A DNA stretch of 64,000 nt from VMCP01 sp964527775 (GTDB lineage Bacteria; Bacteroidota; Bacteroidia; NS11-12g; UBA955), in assembly GCA_964527775.1 (NCBI GenBank), contig CAZGQS010000002.1, forward strand, positions 117,186 through 181,185. The letters run 5' to 3'. Made by a program: the position numbers and the translations under genes. Positions 39,893 to 50,100 of this stretch are shown piece after piece. The notes beneath the pieces are model-generated. The model ran no database searches. It was not told the origin of the DNA and saw only the letters and a list, made by a program, of their open reading frames with translations. Every line of letters begins with the position of its first letter. Within the stretch, counting starts at the first letter, position 1.

Positions 39893-41719
39893 ATGAGAAT
39901 CTTAGCGATATTATTTATGGTGCTTTCTGCGTCATTAAGCGCGCAAACTGTGGTTAAAGATTATCCTTTAAAACAAAGACTATCCATTTACAAGGAAATA
40001 AAACTTGAAACCGATACCAATCTCTTGACCTGGGCTGAGAAAAAGTGTTTGGTTCACCTGATCAAAGCCGCTCAAAAGGCAGATGAAGTTTTTTGGAAGC
40101 AGACCTACATGGAAAAATCAAAAGCCTTGGCTGGAATTAAAGATCCTGATTTGAAGAAATTTATGGAAATTAATTACGGACCTTGGGACCGACTCAATGA
40201 TGATGCTCCGTTTTTAAAAGGGGCGGGGGTTAAGCCTGTGGGTGTGAATTTTTATCCCGAGGGATTTGATGTCTCTCAGGTAGATGAGGGTGTAAAGTTC
40301 AGAGTATTGTCGCCATACACTGTGGTTAAGAATGCCAGAACCATGCAAGAAATGCAGGAACTGATGAAGAAGGATCCACAAAACATGCCCCCTCCGATGG
40401 AAAAGTTCCCTTTAAAGAATGGTAAGGAAGTTGAAATAGGGGATTTCAGTATTGAATATCAGAAAGAGTGCATTGCTATCATGGAGGAGTTGGAGAAAGC
40501 TGCCACATACATTGAAAAAGAAGACTCCGCTTTTGCCGTTTATTTGAAGGGACGTGCACAAGCGGTGATGACCAATGATTATATTAGATCAGACGCTGAG
40601 TGGTTGGCTTTGAAGTCACATTTGGATATTGTTATTGGCCCTATTGAGAATTATGAAGATAAATTAGCTGGTGCAAAGACCTCTTTTGAGGCTTACGTAT
40701 TGGTGAGAGATCGCGAATGGGGTGCAAGATTGGATAGACTCATTGGATATTTACCTGAACTTCAAGCAGGTTTACCTGTTGATGCTCCTTACAAGCCTTT
40801 GTTGGGAGACGACAAAAATGCCAATCCTGCATCTGGAAATGAGAACGGTGATGTTATTATGAATCAAGGGCCAAATGTTATTGAAGTTCCTGGATATCCG
40901 CCGTTAGAAAAACCCTCTAAACCATTGAGTTCATTGGCAGTATTTGATGTGGTATATTACGGTGGAGATTGCAATGCAGGAAGTAAGACCATTGCGGTTA
41001 ACTTGCCTAATGATGAAGTTTTACAACAATATTTTGGCACTCGTAGATCTCAATTAAAGAATACCATGAAGGCCAAATTTGAGGAAATTGTAGTGCCTAT
41101 TTCAGAGAAATTAATAGTTGCAAATCAACGGAAGAACATCAAGTTTGATGCGTTTTTCAATAACGTGATGTTCCACGAAGTCGCTCACGGTTTGGGTGTA
41201 AAGAACTTGGTGAATCAACCCGAAAAAACGGTTAGAGAGGCACTGGGTGCCACTTATTCAGCCATTGAAGAGTGTAAAGCCGATGTTTTGGGATTGTATA
41301 TGGTAACCAAACTATTTGAAAAAGGGGAGTTGCCTGGAAAATTGGATGATTATTATGTGACTTTTGTTGCTTCGGTTTTCAGATCTGTAAGGTTTGGAGC
41401 TTCAAGTGCACACGGTAAAGCCAACATGATCACCTTCAATACCCTCATGAGAAATGGATGCGTGAAAAAGTCAAACAAGGGTTACGAAGTTGACGTAAAT
41501 GCCATGAAGTTGGCAATTGAGAAATTGGCTTCAGAACTTTTACAGCTGCAAGGTAATGGTGACTTAACGGGAGTACAAAAAATGTTGGCAGATAGAGGTA
41601 CTGTACCAGCCGATTTGAAAACAGATTTACAAGTACTTAGTACTGCAAATATTCCTGTTGATTTGATTTTTGATCAGGGAATAAATACTTTGGGATTGCA
41701 AAGATTTGATGCGAAATAA
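39893..41719 (+). CDS. Secreted M49-like (dipeptidyl-peptidase III superfamily) zinc peptidase
   Basis: 608 residues from the ATG at 39893, which opens a signal peptide (ILAILFMVLSASLSAQ); 32 codons upstream are open but unlikely. Zinc motif FHEVAHGLG (His near residue 428) and the third ligand in AIEECKADVLGLY (Glu near 459) match the M49 arrangement, about 30 residues apart. M49 enzymes usually have the hexapeptide HExxGH; this one has the pentapeptide HExxH. LKGAGVKPVGVNFYP and YGGDCNAGSKTIAVNLPND are also family-like. It probably degrades peptides in the periplasm. The tail-specific protease follows by 3 bases. Confidence 0.85.
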   Translation: MRILAILFMVLSASLSAQTVVKDYPLKQRLSIYKEIKLETDTNLLTWAEKKCLVHLIKAAQKADEVFWKQTYMEKSKALAGIKDPDLKKFMEINYGPWDRLNDDAPFLKGAGVKPVGVNFYPEGFDVSQVDEGVKFRVLSPYTVVKNARTMQEMQELMKKDPQNMPPPMEKFPLKNGKEVEIGDFSIEYQKECIAIMEELEKAATYIEKEDSAFAVYLKGRAQAVMTNDYIRSDAEWLALKSHLDIVIGPIENYEDKLAGAKTSFEAYVLVRDREWGARLDRLIGYLPELQAGLPVDAPYKPLLGDDKNANPASGNENGDVIMNQGPNVIEVPGYPPLEKPSKPLSSLAVFDVVYYGGDCNAGSKTIAVNLPNDEVLQQYFGTRRSQLKNTMKAKFEEIVVPISEKLIVANQRKNIKFDAFFNNVMFHEVAHGLGVKNLVNQPEKTVREALGATYSAIEECKADVLGLYMVTKLFEKGELPGKLDDYYVTFVASVFRSVRFGASSAHGKANMITFNTLMRNGCVKKSNKGYEVDVNAMKLAIEKLASELLQLQGNGDLTGVQKMLADRGTVPADLKTDLQVLSTANIPVDLIFDQGINTLGLQRFDAK

Positions 41720-41722
41720 TTT

Positions 41723-43849
41723 ATGATGAGAAAGTGGATTTCATTGAGCAGCATTGCGGCGACGATTGTTGTACTCAGCTTTTGTTCTAATAAACCTTTT
41801 AACGGCGAAGAACCTCTTTTGAAGAGGTTGGTCTATACTTTAAATAGTCAACATTATCAGCCTCGTAAGATGGATGATAAGTTTTCGTTGTTGATGTACC
41901 AGAATGTACTTGATAGAGTGGATGGAGATAAGCAGTTTTTTACCGTACAAGACATCAAACGTTTTGAAGTATACAAAACATCTATTGACGATCAAATTTC
42001 CGCCGGAAGATTTGATTTTTTTGATACTGTATGGTCAGTCATGATGAAGAGATTAGATCAAATTGAACCATGGGTGGTTGCTGATTTGTCTAAGCCGCTG
42101 AATTATCAAGAGAGGGTAAGTTACGAAGTTAAAGAGAAAGAGGAAAATTGGTCAAAGACGGATGCTGAACTGAAAGAAAAATGGTCTAAATGGTCGCGTT
42201 TTCAAACGGTAGATCGTTTATACAGAAAAATGGAGAACGATTCATCTAAGTCTTTTGACACTTTGGAGTTAAAGTCGCGAAATGAGTCAGTTAAGCTTGT
42301 AAAAGATTGGTTCAAGAGATGGAGAAAAATGGATCGTGCCGATCAAATATCTTTTTACGGTAACACATTAGCCGAGATCTATGATCCGCATACCAATTAT
42401 TTCCCACCTGCTGATAAAGACAACTTTGATATTTCTATGACAGGAAAATTGGAGGGAATTGGAGCAACCCTGAGTGAGCGCGATGGCTATATTAAAGTGG
42501 AGCGAATTGTTCCAGGTTCAGCGAGTTATAAGCAAGGTGATTTAAAGGCGGGTGACCTAATATTAAAGGTAGCTCAAGCTGATGAAGAAGCTGTTGATGT
42601 GGTTGACATGAAGTTAGATGACGCCATTCAGTTGATTAGAGGTAAAAAAGGTACCGTAGTTAAATTGACGGTTAAAAAACCAGACGGACAAATTAAAATC
42701 ATCCCTATCATTAGAGATGTAGTAGTGATAGAAGAAAGCTACGCACGCAGTTTTGTGTTTGAATATCAATCTAAAAAGTTTGGTATGATACAGTTGCCCA
42801 GTTTCTATGCTGATTTTGCTGCCCGTGGAAGAGGCAGAAATTGTGCTGGAGATGTTCACAATGAGATCGAAAAATTGAAAAAGTTGAATGTAGACGGTAT
42901 AGTTTTAGATCTGAGAAACAACGGAGGTGGAAGTTTGGCTGATGCCATTGAAATGAGCGGTTTGTTCGTTAAAAATGGTCCAGTGGTTCAAGTGAAAGAT
43001 CCTCAAGGAAGAATTCAACAAGCCGAAGATCCAGATCCTAATCAACAGTATAAAGGCCCTTTGGTGGTTTTAACGAATACCTACAGCGCTTCTGCGTCAG
43101 AAATTTTGGCAGCAGCATTGCAAGACTATAAAAGGGCTGTGATTATTGGAAGCAAGAGTACCTTTGGTAAAGGAACAGTTCAAACCATGGTACCATTAAG
43201 GGGCGAGAAAACGGCCGTTTTCCCTCGTGGATTTGGAGAAGTTAAAGTGACTATCCAGAAGTTTTACAGGATAAATGGGGGTACTACCCAATTGCACGGT
43301 GTTATTCCAGATGTAATAGTGCCTGATCCTTATGATTTGGTGGAAAGAGGTGAGAAGGAGTTGGATTTTCACTTGGATTTTGATCAAATTCCGGCGGCTA
43401 AATACGATAATTATGAAACCCAAAGATATAAATTAGCTGCAGCGGTAGGCAAGCAAATGGTATCGAAAGAATCTTATTTCAAAGCGGTTGAAAAGCGTTC
43501 GAAAGAAATTGGCGAATCCAGAAAATCAACTATTTATAAGTTAGATTTGGCATCATACAAGGAGCAACAAGAGTTATTGAAAAAGCAAGATAAAGCCTTC
43601 CGCGACAACAAATATGTTGGTAAGAGCGATACTTTGTATGCACTGCCTGCAGATTTGGCTGAAGTTTCGGGCGACTCAACCAAAACCACACAAAGAACGG
43701 TTTGGTTTAAAGGCTATAAATCTGATGCTACATTGGATGTTGCTGCAGAAGTTTTGTATCAGTGGTGCAGTTACGGTGAAAAACCGGTGATGAAGAAAGC
43801 AGCTAGTACAGATTCTAAGAAAAAATCTAATCCTTCCAAAGGGAAGTAA
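41723..43849 (+). CDS. prc: Carboxy-terminal processing (tail-specific) protease
   Basis: 708 residues. A lipobox-like LSFCSN follows the N-terminal hydrophobic segment, suggesting a lipoprotein. Order: N-terminal helical region, PDZ domain (GKLEGIGATLSERDGYIKVE ... AGDLILKV), then the S41 core: GIVLDLRNNGGGSL, NTYSASASEILAAALQDY with the nucleophile serine near residue 457, and STFGKGTVQ with the catalytic lysine. A basic Lys/Ser-rich tail ends the protein. The extended layout matches Prc/CtpA of Bacteroidota. It degrades or matures periplasmic proteins. It converges on ccmB with a 23-base overlap. Confidence 0.95.
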   Translation: MMRKWISLSSIAATIVVLSFCSNKPFNGEEPLLKRLVYTLNSQHYQPRKMDDKFSLLMYQNVLDRVDGDKQFFTVQDIKRFEVYKTSIDDQISAGRFDFFDTVWSVMMKRLDQIEPWVVADLSKPLNYQERVSYEVKEKEENWSKTDAELKEKWSKWSRFQTVDRLYRKMENDSSKSFDTLELKSRNESVKLVKDWFKRWRKMDRADQISFYGNTLAEIYDPHTNYFPPADKDNFDISMTGKLEGIGATLSERDGYIKVERIVPGSASYKQGDLKAGDLILKVAQADEEAVDVVDMKLDDAIQLIRGKKGTVVKLTVKKPDGQIKIIPIIRDVVVIEESYARSFVFEYQSKKFGMIQLPSFYADFAARGRGRNCAGDVHNEIEKLKKLNVDGIVLDLRNNGGGSLADAIEMSGLFVKNGPVVQVKDPQGRIQQAEDPDPNQQYKGPLVVLTNTYSASASEILAAALQDYKRAVIIGSKSTFGKGTVQTMVPLRGEKTAVFPRGFGEVKVTIQKFYRINGGTTQLHGVIPDVIVPDPYDLVERGEKELDFHLDFDQIPAAKYDNYETQRYKLAAAVGKQMVSKESYFKAVEKRSKEIGESRKSTIYKLDLASYKEQQELLKKQDKAFRDNKYVGKSDTLYALPADLAEVSGDSTKTTQRTVWFKGYKSDATLDVAAEVLYQWCSYGEKPVMKKAASTDSKKKSNPSKGK

Positions 43850-44486
43850 ACAATACCGAAATCAATACCAATACCAGAACGTCAAGAGAAAAGACTAGTA
43901 AGGTATCGGTGTTGAACGAGCTGACCAAAATGGGGTTAAAGGCTTTTGAGGAGGCCTTAATGCCCACAAGTAAAAAGGGTAGAACAATGGGCAGACTCAA
44001 TACGGGTGCGAGAAATCCTGAGCCTTCTGCCTTGGTAGCTACGGCGCCGATGAAGGTGAAAACAGACGAAATTCCCCCGGTAACCAAGATCAATAATAGG
44101 GTATAAGGGAGAACGTGTTCAACGGGAACACCCATGAAAAAGGCAAACATGAGCATGTTTACGGTGGTCAGGAAAATCATGTTCAACCAGCCGTAAATGA
44201 TTTTAGACCATAGCATTTCAAGGGGCGAAGAAAGCTGGTTTAAGTATAGCCAACGGCCTTTTGAAATAAGGGTAAAGTTTTTGGAGACGGCATTGATGCT
44301 TCCAAGCACAAGGGTTATCCAAAATAGGGTGTTCCAAGTGGAGGCATTGATTTTTGGTTGGCTGAGCATGCTCAGAAGTGCGGTGATGAACAATTGAAGT
44401 ATCGCGGAGGCAATGACTCCGGGTTTTTTCGCGTCGAGCTTTAGCTCAAATCGAATCAGCGAATATACCTTGGCAATACTCTTCAT
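43827..44486 (-). CDS. ccmB: Heme exporter CcmB-like ABC transporter permease
   Basis: 219 residues from the ATG at 44486 (MKSIAKVYSLIRFELKLD); 33 further codons upstream cross the promoter and are not used. Six hydrophobic segments; RFELKLDAKKPGVIASAI and LLSQLSSPLEMLWSKIIYGWLNM-like segments and GFLAPVLSLPIVLPFLLVGI match CcmB. It is the membrane part of the CcmAB ABC transporter used in cytochrome c maturation. No ccmA, ccmC or ccmE lies next to it. It is divergent from accC and overlaps prc by 23 bases at the 3' end. Confidence 0.88.
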   Translation of the reverse strand: MKSIAKVYSLIRFELKLDAKKPGVIASAILQLFITALLSMLSQPKINASTWNTLFWITLVLGSINAVSKNFTLISKGRWLYLNQLSSPLEMLWSKIIYGWLNMIFLTTVNMLMFAFFMGVPVEHVLPYTLLLILVTGGISSVFTFIGAVATKAEGSGFLAPVLSLPIVLPFLLVGIKASSKAFNPILVSSFNTDTLLVFSLDVLVLVLISVLFTSLWKD

Positions 44487-44491
44487 CTTAA

Positions 44492-44509
44492 TTACCTTCG
44501 CGAAGGTAA
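44492..44509. promoter_or_regulatory. Perfect 18-bp palindrome with two opposed TACCTTCG boxes (ccmB/accC divergent promoter)
   Basis: TTACCTTCGCGAAGGTAA is its own reverse complement. Each half contains TACCTTCG, a TAnnTTCG -7-like box, one facing accC (20 bases to its ATG) and one facing ccmB (14 bases). It may be a symmetric divergent promoter core or a dimer-regulator site. Confidence 0.5.
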
Positions 44510-44520
44510 ATCTATATTTT

Positions 44521-46086
44521 ATGATTTCTAAAGTTCTTATAGCGAATCGCGGCGAAATTGCTCTTAGAGTGATGCGTACCTGCAAAGAAATGGGTATTAA
44601 AACAGTGGCTGTTTACAGTGAGGCAGACCAATTGGCAAGGCACGTGCGTTTTGCTGATGAAGCGTATTGCATTGGTGCAGGGCCCAGCAGCGAGAGCTAT
44701 TTGAAAATGGAAACCATCATTGATTTGTGCAAATCAACAGGCGCACAAGCGGTTCATCCTGGTTATGGTTTTTTATCGGAGAATGCTGTTTTTGCTAGAA
44801 GATTGAAAGAAGAGGGACTTATATTAATTGGGCCCACGGCCGAGGCCATGGAAATGATGGGCAGTAAAATTGCCTCTAAGCAAGCAGTAGAGAAGTACGG
44901 CGTTCCTTTGGTTCCTGGTATAAACGAAGCCATTAAAGATGTAGATGCGGCATTGCAAGTGGCTATAAAGGTTGGGTTTCCGGTCTTAATTAAAGCTTCT
45001 GCTGGAGGTGGAGGAAAAGGAATGCGCGTGGTTCACGAAGAAAGTGAGTTTTTATCTTCATTGGTAACCGCTCAGAATGAGGCGAGAAATGCCTTCGGTG
45101 ATGACAGTGTATTTATTGAAAAATATGTAGGTAATCCAAGGCACATTGAGTTTCAAATATTAGCCGATAATCATGGTAATGTGGTGCATTTATTTGAAAG
45201 AGAGTGCAGCATCCAAAGGAGACATCAAAAGTTAGTTGAAGAGGCACCTAGTGCCGTGTTGACGGATAAAATGCGTCATAAAATGGGCGATGCCGCTGTA
45301 AACGTAGCAAAAGCGTGTAATTATTCAGGTGCGGGCACCGTTGAATTTTTGTTGGGTGATGGCGAAGAATTTTATTTCCTAGAAATGAACACCCGCTTGC
45401 AAGTGGAACATCCGGTTACTGAAATGATCACCGGTTTGGATTTGGTGAAGCTCCAAATTCAAGTGGCTCAAGGCGAGAAATTGCCCTTCAAACAAGAAGA
45501 TTTGACCATCAACGGACATTCTTTAGAATTGAGGGTGTGTGCCGAAGATCCATACCAACAATTTTTACCCAATATAGGTACGGTGAAAACGTATGTGATT
45601 CCCGCAGGTCCCGGAATTCGTATTGATGACTGTATGGAGCCCCACTTGGAGATTCCCATTTATTATGATAATATGTTGTCTAAGTTGGTAGTTTGGGCGC
45701 CCACCCGTCAAGAAGCTATTGAGCGCATGAAACGCGCCATTGAAGAGTATATCATTACAGGAATTCAAACTACATTGCCGTTTGGAACATTCGTGATGAA
45801 TCACCCCAAATTTATTGAGGGCGATTTTAATACGCATTTCATTCAGAATTATTTTCAACCCGATGCCGAAGCCAGTTTAGTGGACGAAGGTTTGTTAGAT
45901 TTAACCTCGGCTGCCGCTTATTTCTGGGAAAATAGAAAAGGTTTTTCTCTTTCGGGGGATGCTTTGACTTCTGGTTCGGTTGTGGATTCTGGTTCAACTT
46001 CTGCAAATGGGTCAGGATCAGGATCTGGATCTGGAGTTACGAATGGGTCATCTGATTGGGTACGAAACCGTAAAAATCTTAGATAA
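44521..46086 (+). CDS. accC: Biotin carboxylase subunit of acetyl/propionyl-CoA carboxylase, with Gly-Ser-rich tail
   Basis: 521 residues from the ATG at 44521 (MISKVLIANRGEIALRVMRTC); the open 36 codons upstream cross the divergent promoter. ATP-grasp motifs: SAGGGGKGMRVV, FIEKYVGNPRHIEFQI, ERECSIQRRHQK and EMNTRLQVEHPVTEMI. The usual AccC is near 450 residues. Here the last 40 residues (after YFWENRKGFSLSGD) are a Gly/Ser-rich low-complexity tail ending WVRNRKNLR. It carboxylates the biotin carrier protein. No accB or carboxyltransferase is adjacent; PCC alpha is the alternative. The dehydrogenase gene overlaps its stop by 1 base. Confidence 0.93.
   Translation: MISKVLIANRGEIALRVMRTCKEMGIKTVAVYSEADQLARHVRFADEAYCIGAGPSSESYLKMETIIDLCKSTGAQAVHPGYGFLSENAVFARRLKEEGLILIGPTAEAMEMMGSKIASKQAVEKYGVPLVPGINEAIKDVDAALQVAIKVGFPVLIKASAGGGGKGMRVVHEESEFLSSLVTAQNEARNAFGDDSVFIEKYVGNPRHIEFQILADNHGNVVHLFERECSIQRRHQKLVEEAPSAVLTDKMRHKMGDAAVNVAKACNYSGAGTVEFLLGDGEEFYFLEMNTRLQVEHPVTEMITGLDLVKLQIQVAQGEKLPFKQEDLTINGHSLELRVCAEDPYQQFLPNIGTVKTYVIPAGPGIRIDDCMEPHLEIPIYYDNMLSKLVVWAPTRQEAIERMKRAIEEYIITGIQTTLPFGTFVMNHPKFIEGDFNTHFIQNYFQPDAEASLVDEGLLDLTSAAAYFWENRKGFSLSGDALTSGSVVDSGSTSANGSGSGSGSGVTNGSSDWVRNRKNLR
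46015..46035 (+). repeat. Hexamer GGATC(A/T) microsatellite inside the accC tail
   Basis: (GGATCA)(GGATCT)(GGATCT)GGA encodes alternating Gly-Ser. Copy number could change by slippage without shifting frame. Confidence 0.7.
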
Positions 46087-47021
46087 TGGCTCGAGTACTT
46101 ATCATCGATGACGTTTATGAATCGTTGGTAAGTGGCCTTGCGGCTGCGGGACATGAGGTATTTTACGAACCTGAAATTTCTAGTACTGATGTTTGCGCGC
46201 GTTGTGCAGAGTTAAAAGTGGATGGCTTGATTGTACGAAGTAAGCTGCATTTAAGCGAATCATTTTTTAAACAAGTTTCTAGTTTGAAATGGGTTGGTAG
46301 AGCGGGTGCTGGAGTAGATAATATCGATGAAAAATCAGCCAGTGAAAGAGGCATCAAATTGTTTCATGCAGCCGGTGCAAATGCTGATTCTGTTGCGGAG
46401 CATGTGATAGGGATGTTGCTAGCCTTTAGACACAAATTGATCTTGTCGCACAATTCGGTAGTTTCTGGTAAATGGGATAGGGAAGGGCACCGTGGTTTTG
46501 AGTTGAAAGGCAAGACGATAGGTATTATAGGTTACGGTCATACGGGTTTTGCTTTGTCTAGAAAGTTGCGAGGTTTTGATGTAAATGTTTTGGCCTACGA
46601 CCGGTTCAAACAGGGATTTGGAAATGAGTATGTTCGAGAGGCTGAATTATCAGAGTTAATTCGTCATGCAGATGTCATTTCATTCCATGTTCCTCTGACT
46701 GATTTAACCCGAAATTGGGTTGATCAACAGTTTATTTTAGCATGTAAAGAAGGTGTGATTTTAATCAATTCATCAAGAGGTGAAGTATTTGATATTCAAT
46801 CAATATACGGGTTTTTAGAGACGGGTAAAGTAGGTGGTTTATTGTTGGATGTATACCCCCAAGAACCACCGTTGAAGGCAGACAATGAATTGTCACAGTA
46901 TTTTCACCAACTAAGTAAAAACTGTAATGTAATGTTTTCGCCACATGTTGCTGGTTGGAGTGCAGAAAGCTATCAGAATATATCGCATGTTCTGTTGTCT
47001 AAAATATTGACTGATATTTAA
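46086..47021 (+). CDS. D-isomer-specific 2-hydroxyacid dehydrogenase (phosphoglycerate dehydrogenase-like)
   Basis: 311 residues. Substrate-domain LKWVGRAGAGVDNID, NAD site GKTIGIIGYGHTGFALSRKL with a downstream Asp (YDR), catalytic Arg in INSSRGEVFD, Glu in YPQEPP, and His in FSPHVAGWS. The short length without an ACT domain fits single-domain SerA-like enzymes, so the 3-phosphoglycerate role is likely but not proven; serC and serB are not in the window. It starts within the accC stop codon (TAATG). Confidence 0.88.
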   Translation: MARVLIIDDVYESLVSGLAAAGHEVFYEPEISSTDVCARCAELKVDGLIVRSKLHLSESFFKQVSSLKWVGRAGAGVDNIDEKSASERGIKLFHAAGANADSVAEHVIGMLLAFRHKLILSHNSVVSGKWDREGHRGFELKGKTIGIIGYGHTGFALSRKLRGFDVNVLAYDRFKQGFGNEYVREAELSELIRHADVISFHVPLTDLTRNWVDQQFILACKEGVILINSSRGEVFDIQSIYGFLETGKVGGLLLDVYPQEPPLKADNELSQYFHQLSKNCNVMFSPHVAGWSAESYQNISHVLLSKILTDI

Positions 47022-47090
47022 TTGACATATTTTAAAAGCGAGTTTTTGATTTTGATTTTTTCGATTCTAGAAAAGTACATCAAAATAAAC

Positions 47091-47121
47091 TTGATAAATC
47101 CTTGATTTTTCGATAAACTTG
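47091..47121 (+). promoter_or_regulatory. Candidate promoter of the TonB receptor operon
   Basis: TTG (47091-47093), 20 bases, then TAAACTTG (47114-47121), one base from TAnnTTTG. It lies 67 bases before the receptor ATG in a 167-base A/T-rich gap. Weak but the best candidate there. Confidence 0.3.
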
Positions 47122-47188
47122 CCGATTAAACCGTGAAAGTGTTGTAACTTTTTGAACATGAGTAATGCAAATAGTTGAATTAATTGAT

Positions 47189-50100
47189 ATGATGAAGGAT
47201 AAACTACTGAAATTGTTATTGTTTTCGGTGTTGTTGATGGGTTTCACAACCGCATTTGGGCAGACAAACTATGCTGACTTCCGTGTAAAAACGCAAGATG
47301 GTGATGGAAAGTCGTTAAGTGGGGTGGAAGTGAAAATGTTCTTGAACGACATTGAGAAGGCATCAGACACCACTGATAGCGATGGTAATGCTATCTTCCA
47401 AACATTGAATCCAGGATCTTACAGAGTGGAGATTTCAAAAAATGGTTTCTCAACACAGACTTTCAAAGATGTTGAATTGACTGGAGGTTTGAATGAGCCG
47501 TTGAAGGTTTCAATGACAACCTCAATGTCTGTAGTAAATATTGTAACACGTTCAAAAGGAAGTGTTATTCAGTTAGAAAAGAACGAGGCCAATGTTTCGG
47601 GTAAGGCCATGATTAATAGTGGTCGTCGTGGTATTGGAGCATTGACTGCTACTAACTCTGCAATCATTGAATCACGTCAAGGTATTTCGGTTCGTGGTAC
47701 ACGTGCTGATGGTAACGGAACATTCGTTGACGGTATGCGTGTTATTGGTGGAGGAGCCGTTCCCAACTTGGGAGTTGACCAATTGTCTGTGAACATTGGC
47801 GGTATCCCTGCCATGTATGGTGACTTAACAGGAGGTGCGTTCTCTTACACATCAAAAAGTGCAACTGAAAAGTTCATTACTATTTTCGAAGGAATAACCT
47901 CTTCTGGTTTGGACCCTTATGGATACAACACAGTTGAAGGCTTTGTGTCTGGTCCATTGTGGGTGCAGCGCAAAAAGAACCTTTCGGGTAAAACAGAGTC
48001 TTTAGTAAAATTGGGCTTTACATTGAACGGTAACGTAGGTTATTATGCTGATCCTAGCCCAACAAGAACTGGGGTTTATGTATTAAAAGAGGAAAAGTTG
48101 GCAGATATAGAGAAGAATCCTTTGGTTTTCACACCAAACGGTTTCGTTCATGCCGCTTCTTATTTAAAGGAATCTGATTTTGATTTGTTGGCAGCTCGTC
48201 CAACCTCACAACAATACAATGGTAACTTTATTGGTAAGTTGGAATTCAACCCCAATAAATACATTAACTTAACCGGTTTTGCGAGTTATTTTTATGGTGG
48301 TGGTAGAAATGCTACCAATGCCATCATGAACTACAATGAGAATGGAACCAGTGATAATCATACCTTCCGTTCATATTTACAATTCAGACAAGAATTTAAA
48401 GTAAACAAGGAAAGCACCATCAAGAACGCATTTTACACCATTCGTGCTGAATACCAAAATGCTTGGTCTACCAACCAACATCAACAACACGGACGTAACT
48501 TCTTTGATTATGGTTACATTGGTGAATTTAAGTCTTACCCAACAGAGTTTTTTGCATACTCAAATTATGATGCTCAGCAAAATCCAAACAAAGAGCCACG
48601 GGTGGTGCAAGACCAAAACGGAAATATCGTTCAATTGAGAAACTATTGGGAGCATGTGGGTTATACAGATACTCTTTTAACATTTAGAAGAAGTGAATTG
48701 AATCCAGTTCGTGCAAACTACACTCAAAACGTGTTTGATTTTTATCAAGATCGTGGGTTTAATTTGACCAATCCTTTGCAAGTATTAATGGGACAAGGTT
48801 TGTTGAATGGTTACCAACCAAACAACGTATATTCTCTATGGGCAACTCCTGGTACATCTGTGGGTGGATGGGGTAAATCTTCTACCGAGAAATATTCTTT
48901 GTTTGCTTTAGGACAAATGCAAGTGAAGCCTAAAACAGTGGGTGGACGCGAAAGAACTCCTCACGATTTACAGGCTGGATTTTACTATGAGCAGAACATC
49001 AACCGTGGTTACAGCTTAAACGCAAACGGTTTATGGATTTTGATGGGGCAGTTAATGAATAAGCACATTACAGAATTGGATGTGAATAATCCTATTTTGT
49101 CTTACGACGAAAACGGTGTTTTCACAGATACAGTGCGTTACAACAGATTGGTAAATTATGCAGAGCAATCTCATTTTGATCGATCTTTCAGAAATCGTTT
49201 GATTTCTCAAGGCGGAAGAGATGTTTATGGTAATTTGGTGAATGAGCAAACATTCATCAATGTGAATAGTTACAAGCCTGGTGACTTTGATATTAAAGAC
49301 TTCAACGCCAACGAGTTGTTAAACAACGGTAACGGATATGTGAACTACTTTGGATACGATCACCTAGGAAATATTGTAAGGGGTAAGCCATCTATCAACC
49401 AATTCTTGAATGATCCTGACAGAAGAACCATTGGTGCTTTCCAACCTATCTACATTGCTGCTTGGTTGCAAGACCAATTCCAGTTTAAGGATTTGATTTT
49501 CCGTGTGGGACTTCGTATGGAGCGTTACGATGCAAACCAAATAGTGTTGAAAGATCCTTACAGTTTGTATCCTATCAGAACAGCTGCAGAGGTTTCAAAC
49601 ATCAACGGTTTGACTATTGATCATCCGACCAATATTTCTGAAGATGCTTATGTTTACGTAAATGACATGCAGTCACCAACCAAAATCATTGGTTACAGAG
49701 AGGGTGATCGTTGGTACAATTCTGATGGTTCTGAATTGAAGAATCCAGAATTATTGGCGAACCAAACTTCAAACGGTAGAATTGCGCCTTACTTGGTAGA
49801 TTACAACAAGCAAGAGGTAACAGACAAGACTTTTGTTGACTATACTCCAGCAGTAAATTTATTGCCTCGTATTTGGTTTTCTTTCCCTCTAGAGCCTAGA
49901 AAGAAAACATTCTATGTGAGTTATGACATCTTGGCGCAACGTCCAAACGCTGGTGCCTCTTTCGTTACTATTGATGATATCTACTACTTGAGATTCAGAC
50001 AAGGTTCTACTTTAGCAAACGGTTCTTTGAACTCTCGTTTGAAGACCGACTATGAAGTGGGATACAAGCAAATCTTTGGTCGCAAAGGTGATAAAGGGTT

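Noticed and set aside
44413..44520. N-terminal extension of accC
   Set aside because: It crosses the divergent promoter palindrome and is antisense to ccmB; the conserved biotin carboxylase start is MISKVLIANRGE at 44521.
44487..44585. N-terminal extension of ccmB
   Set aside because: It lies over the accC promoter and start; CcmB homology starts at the ATG at 44486.
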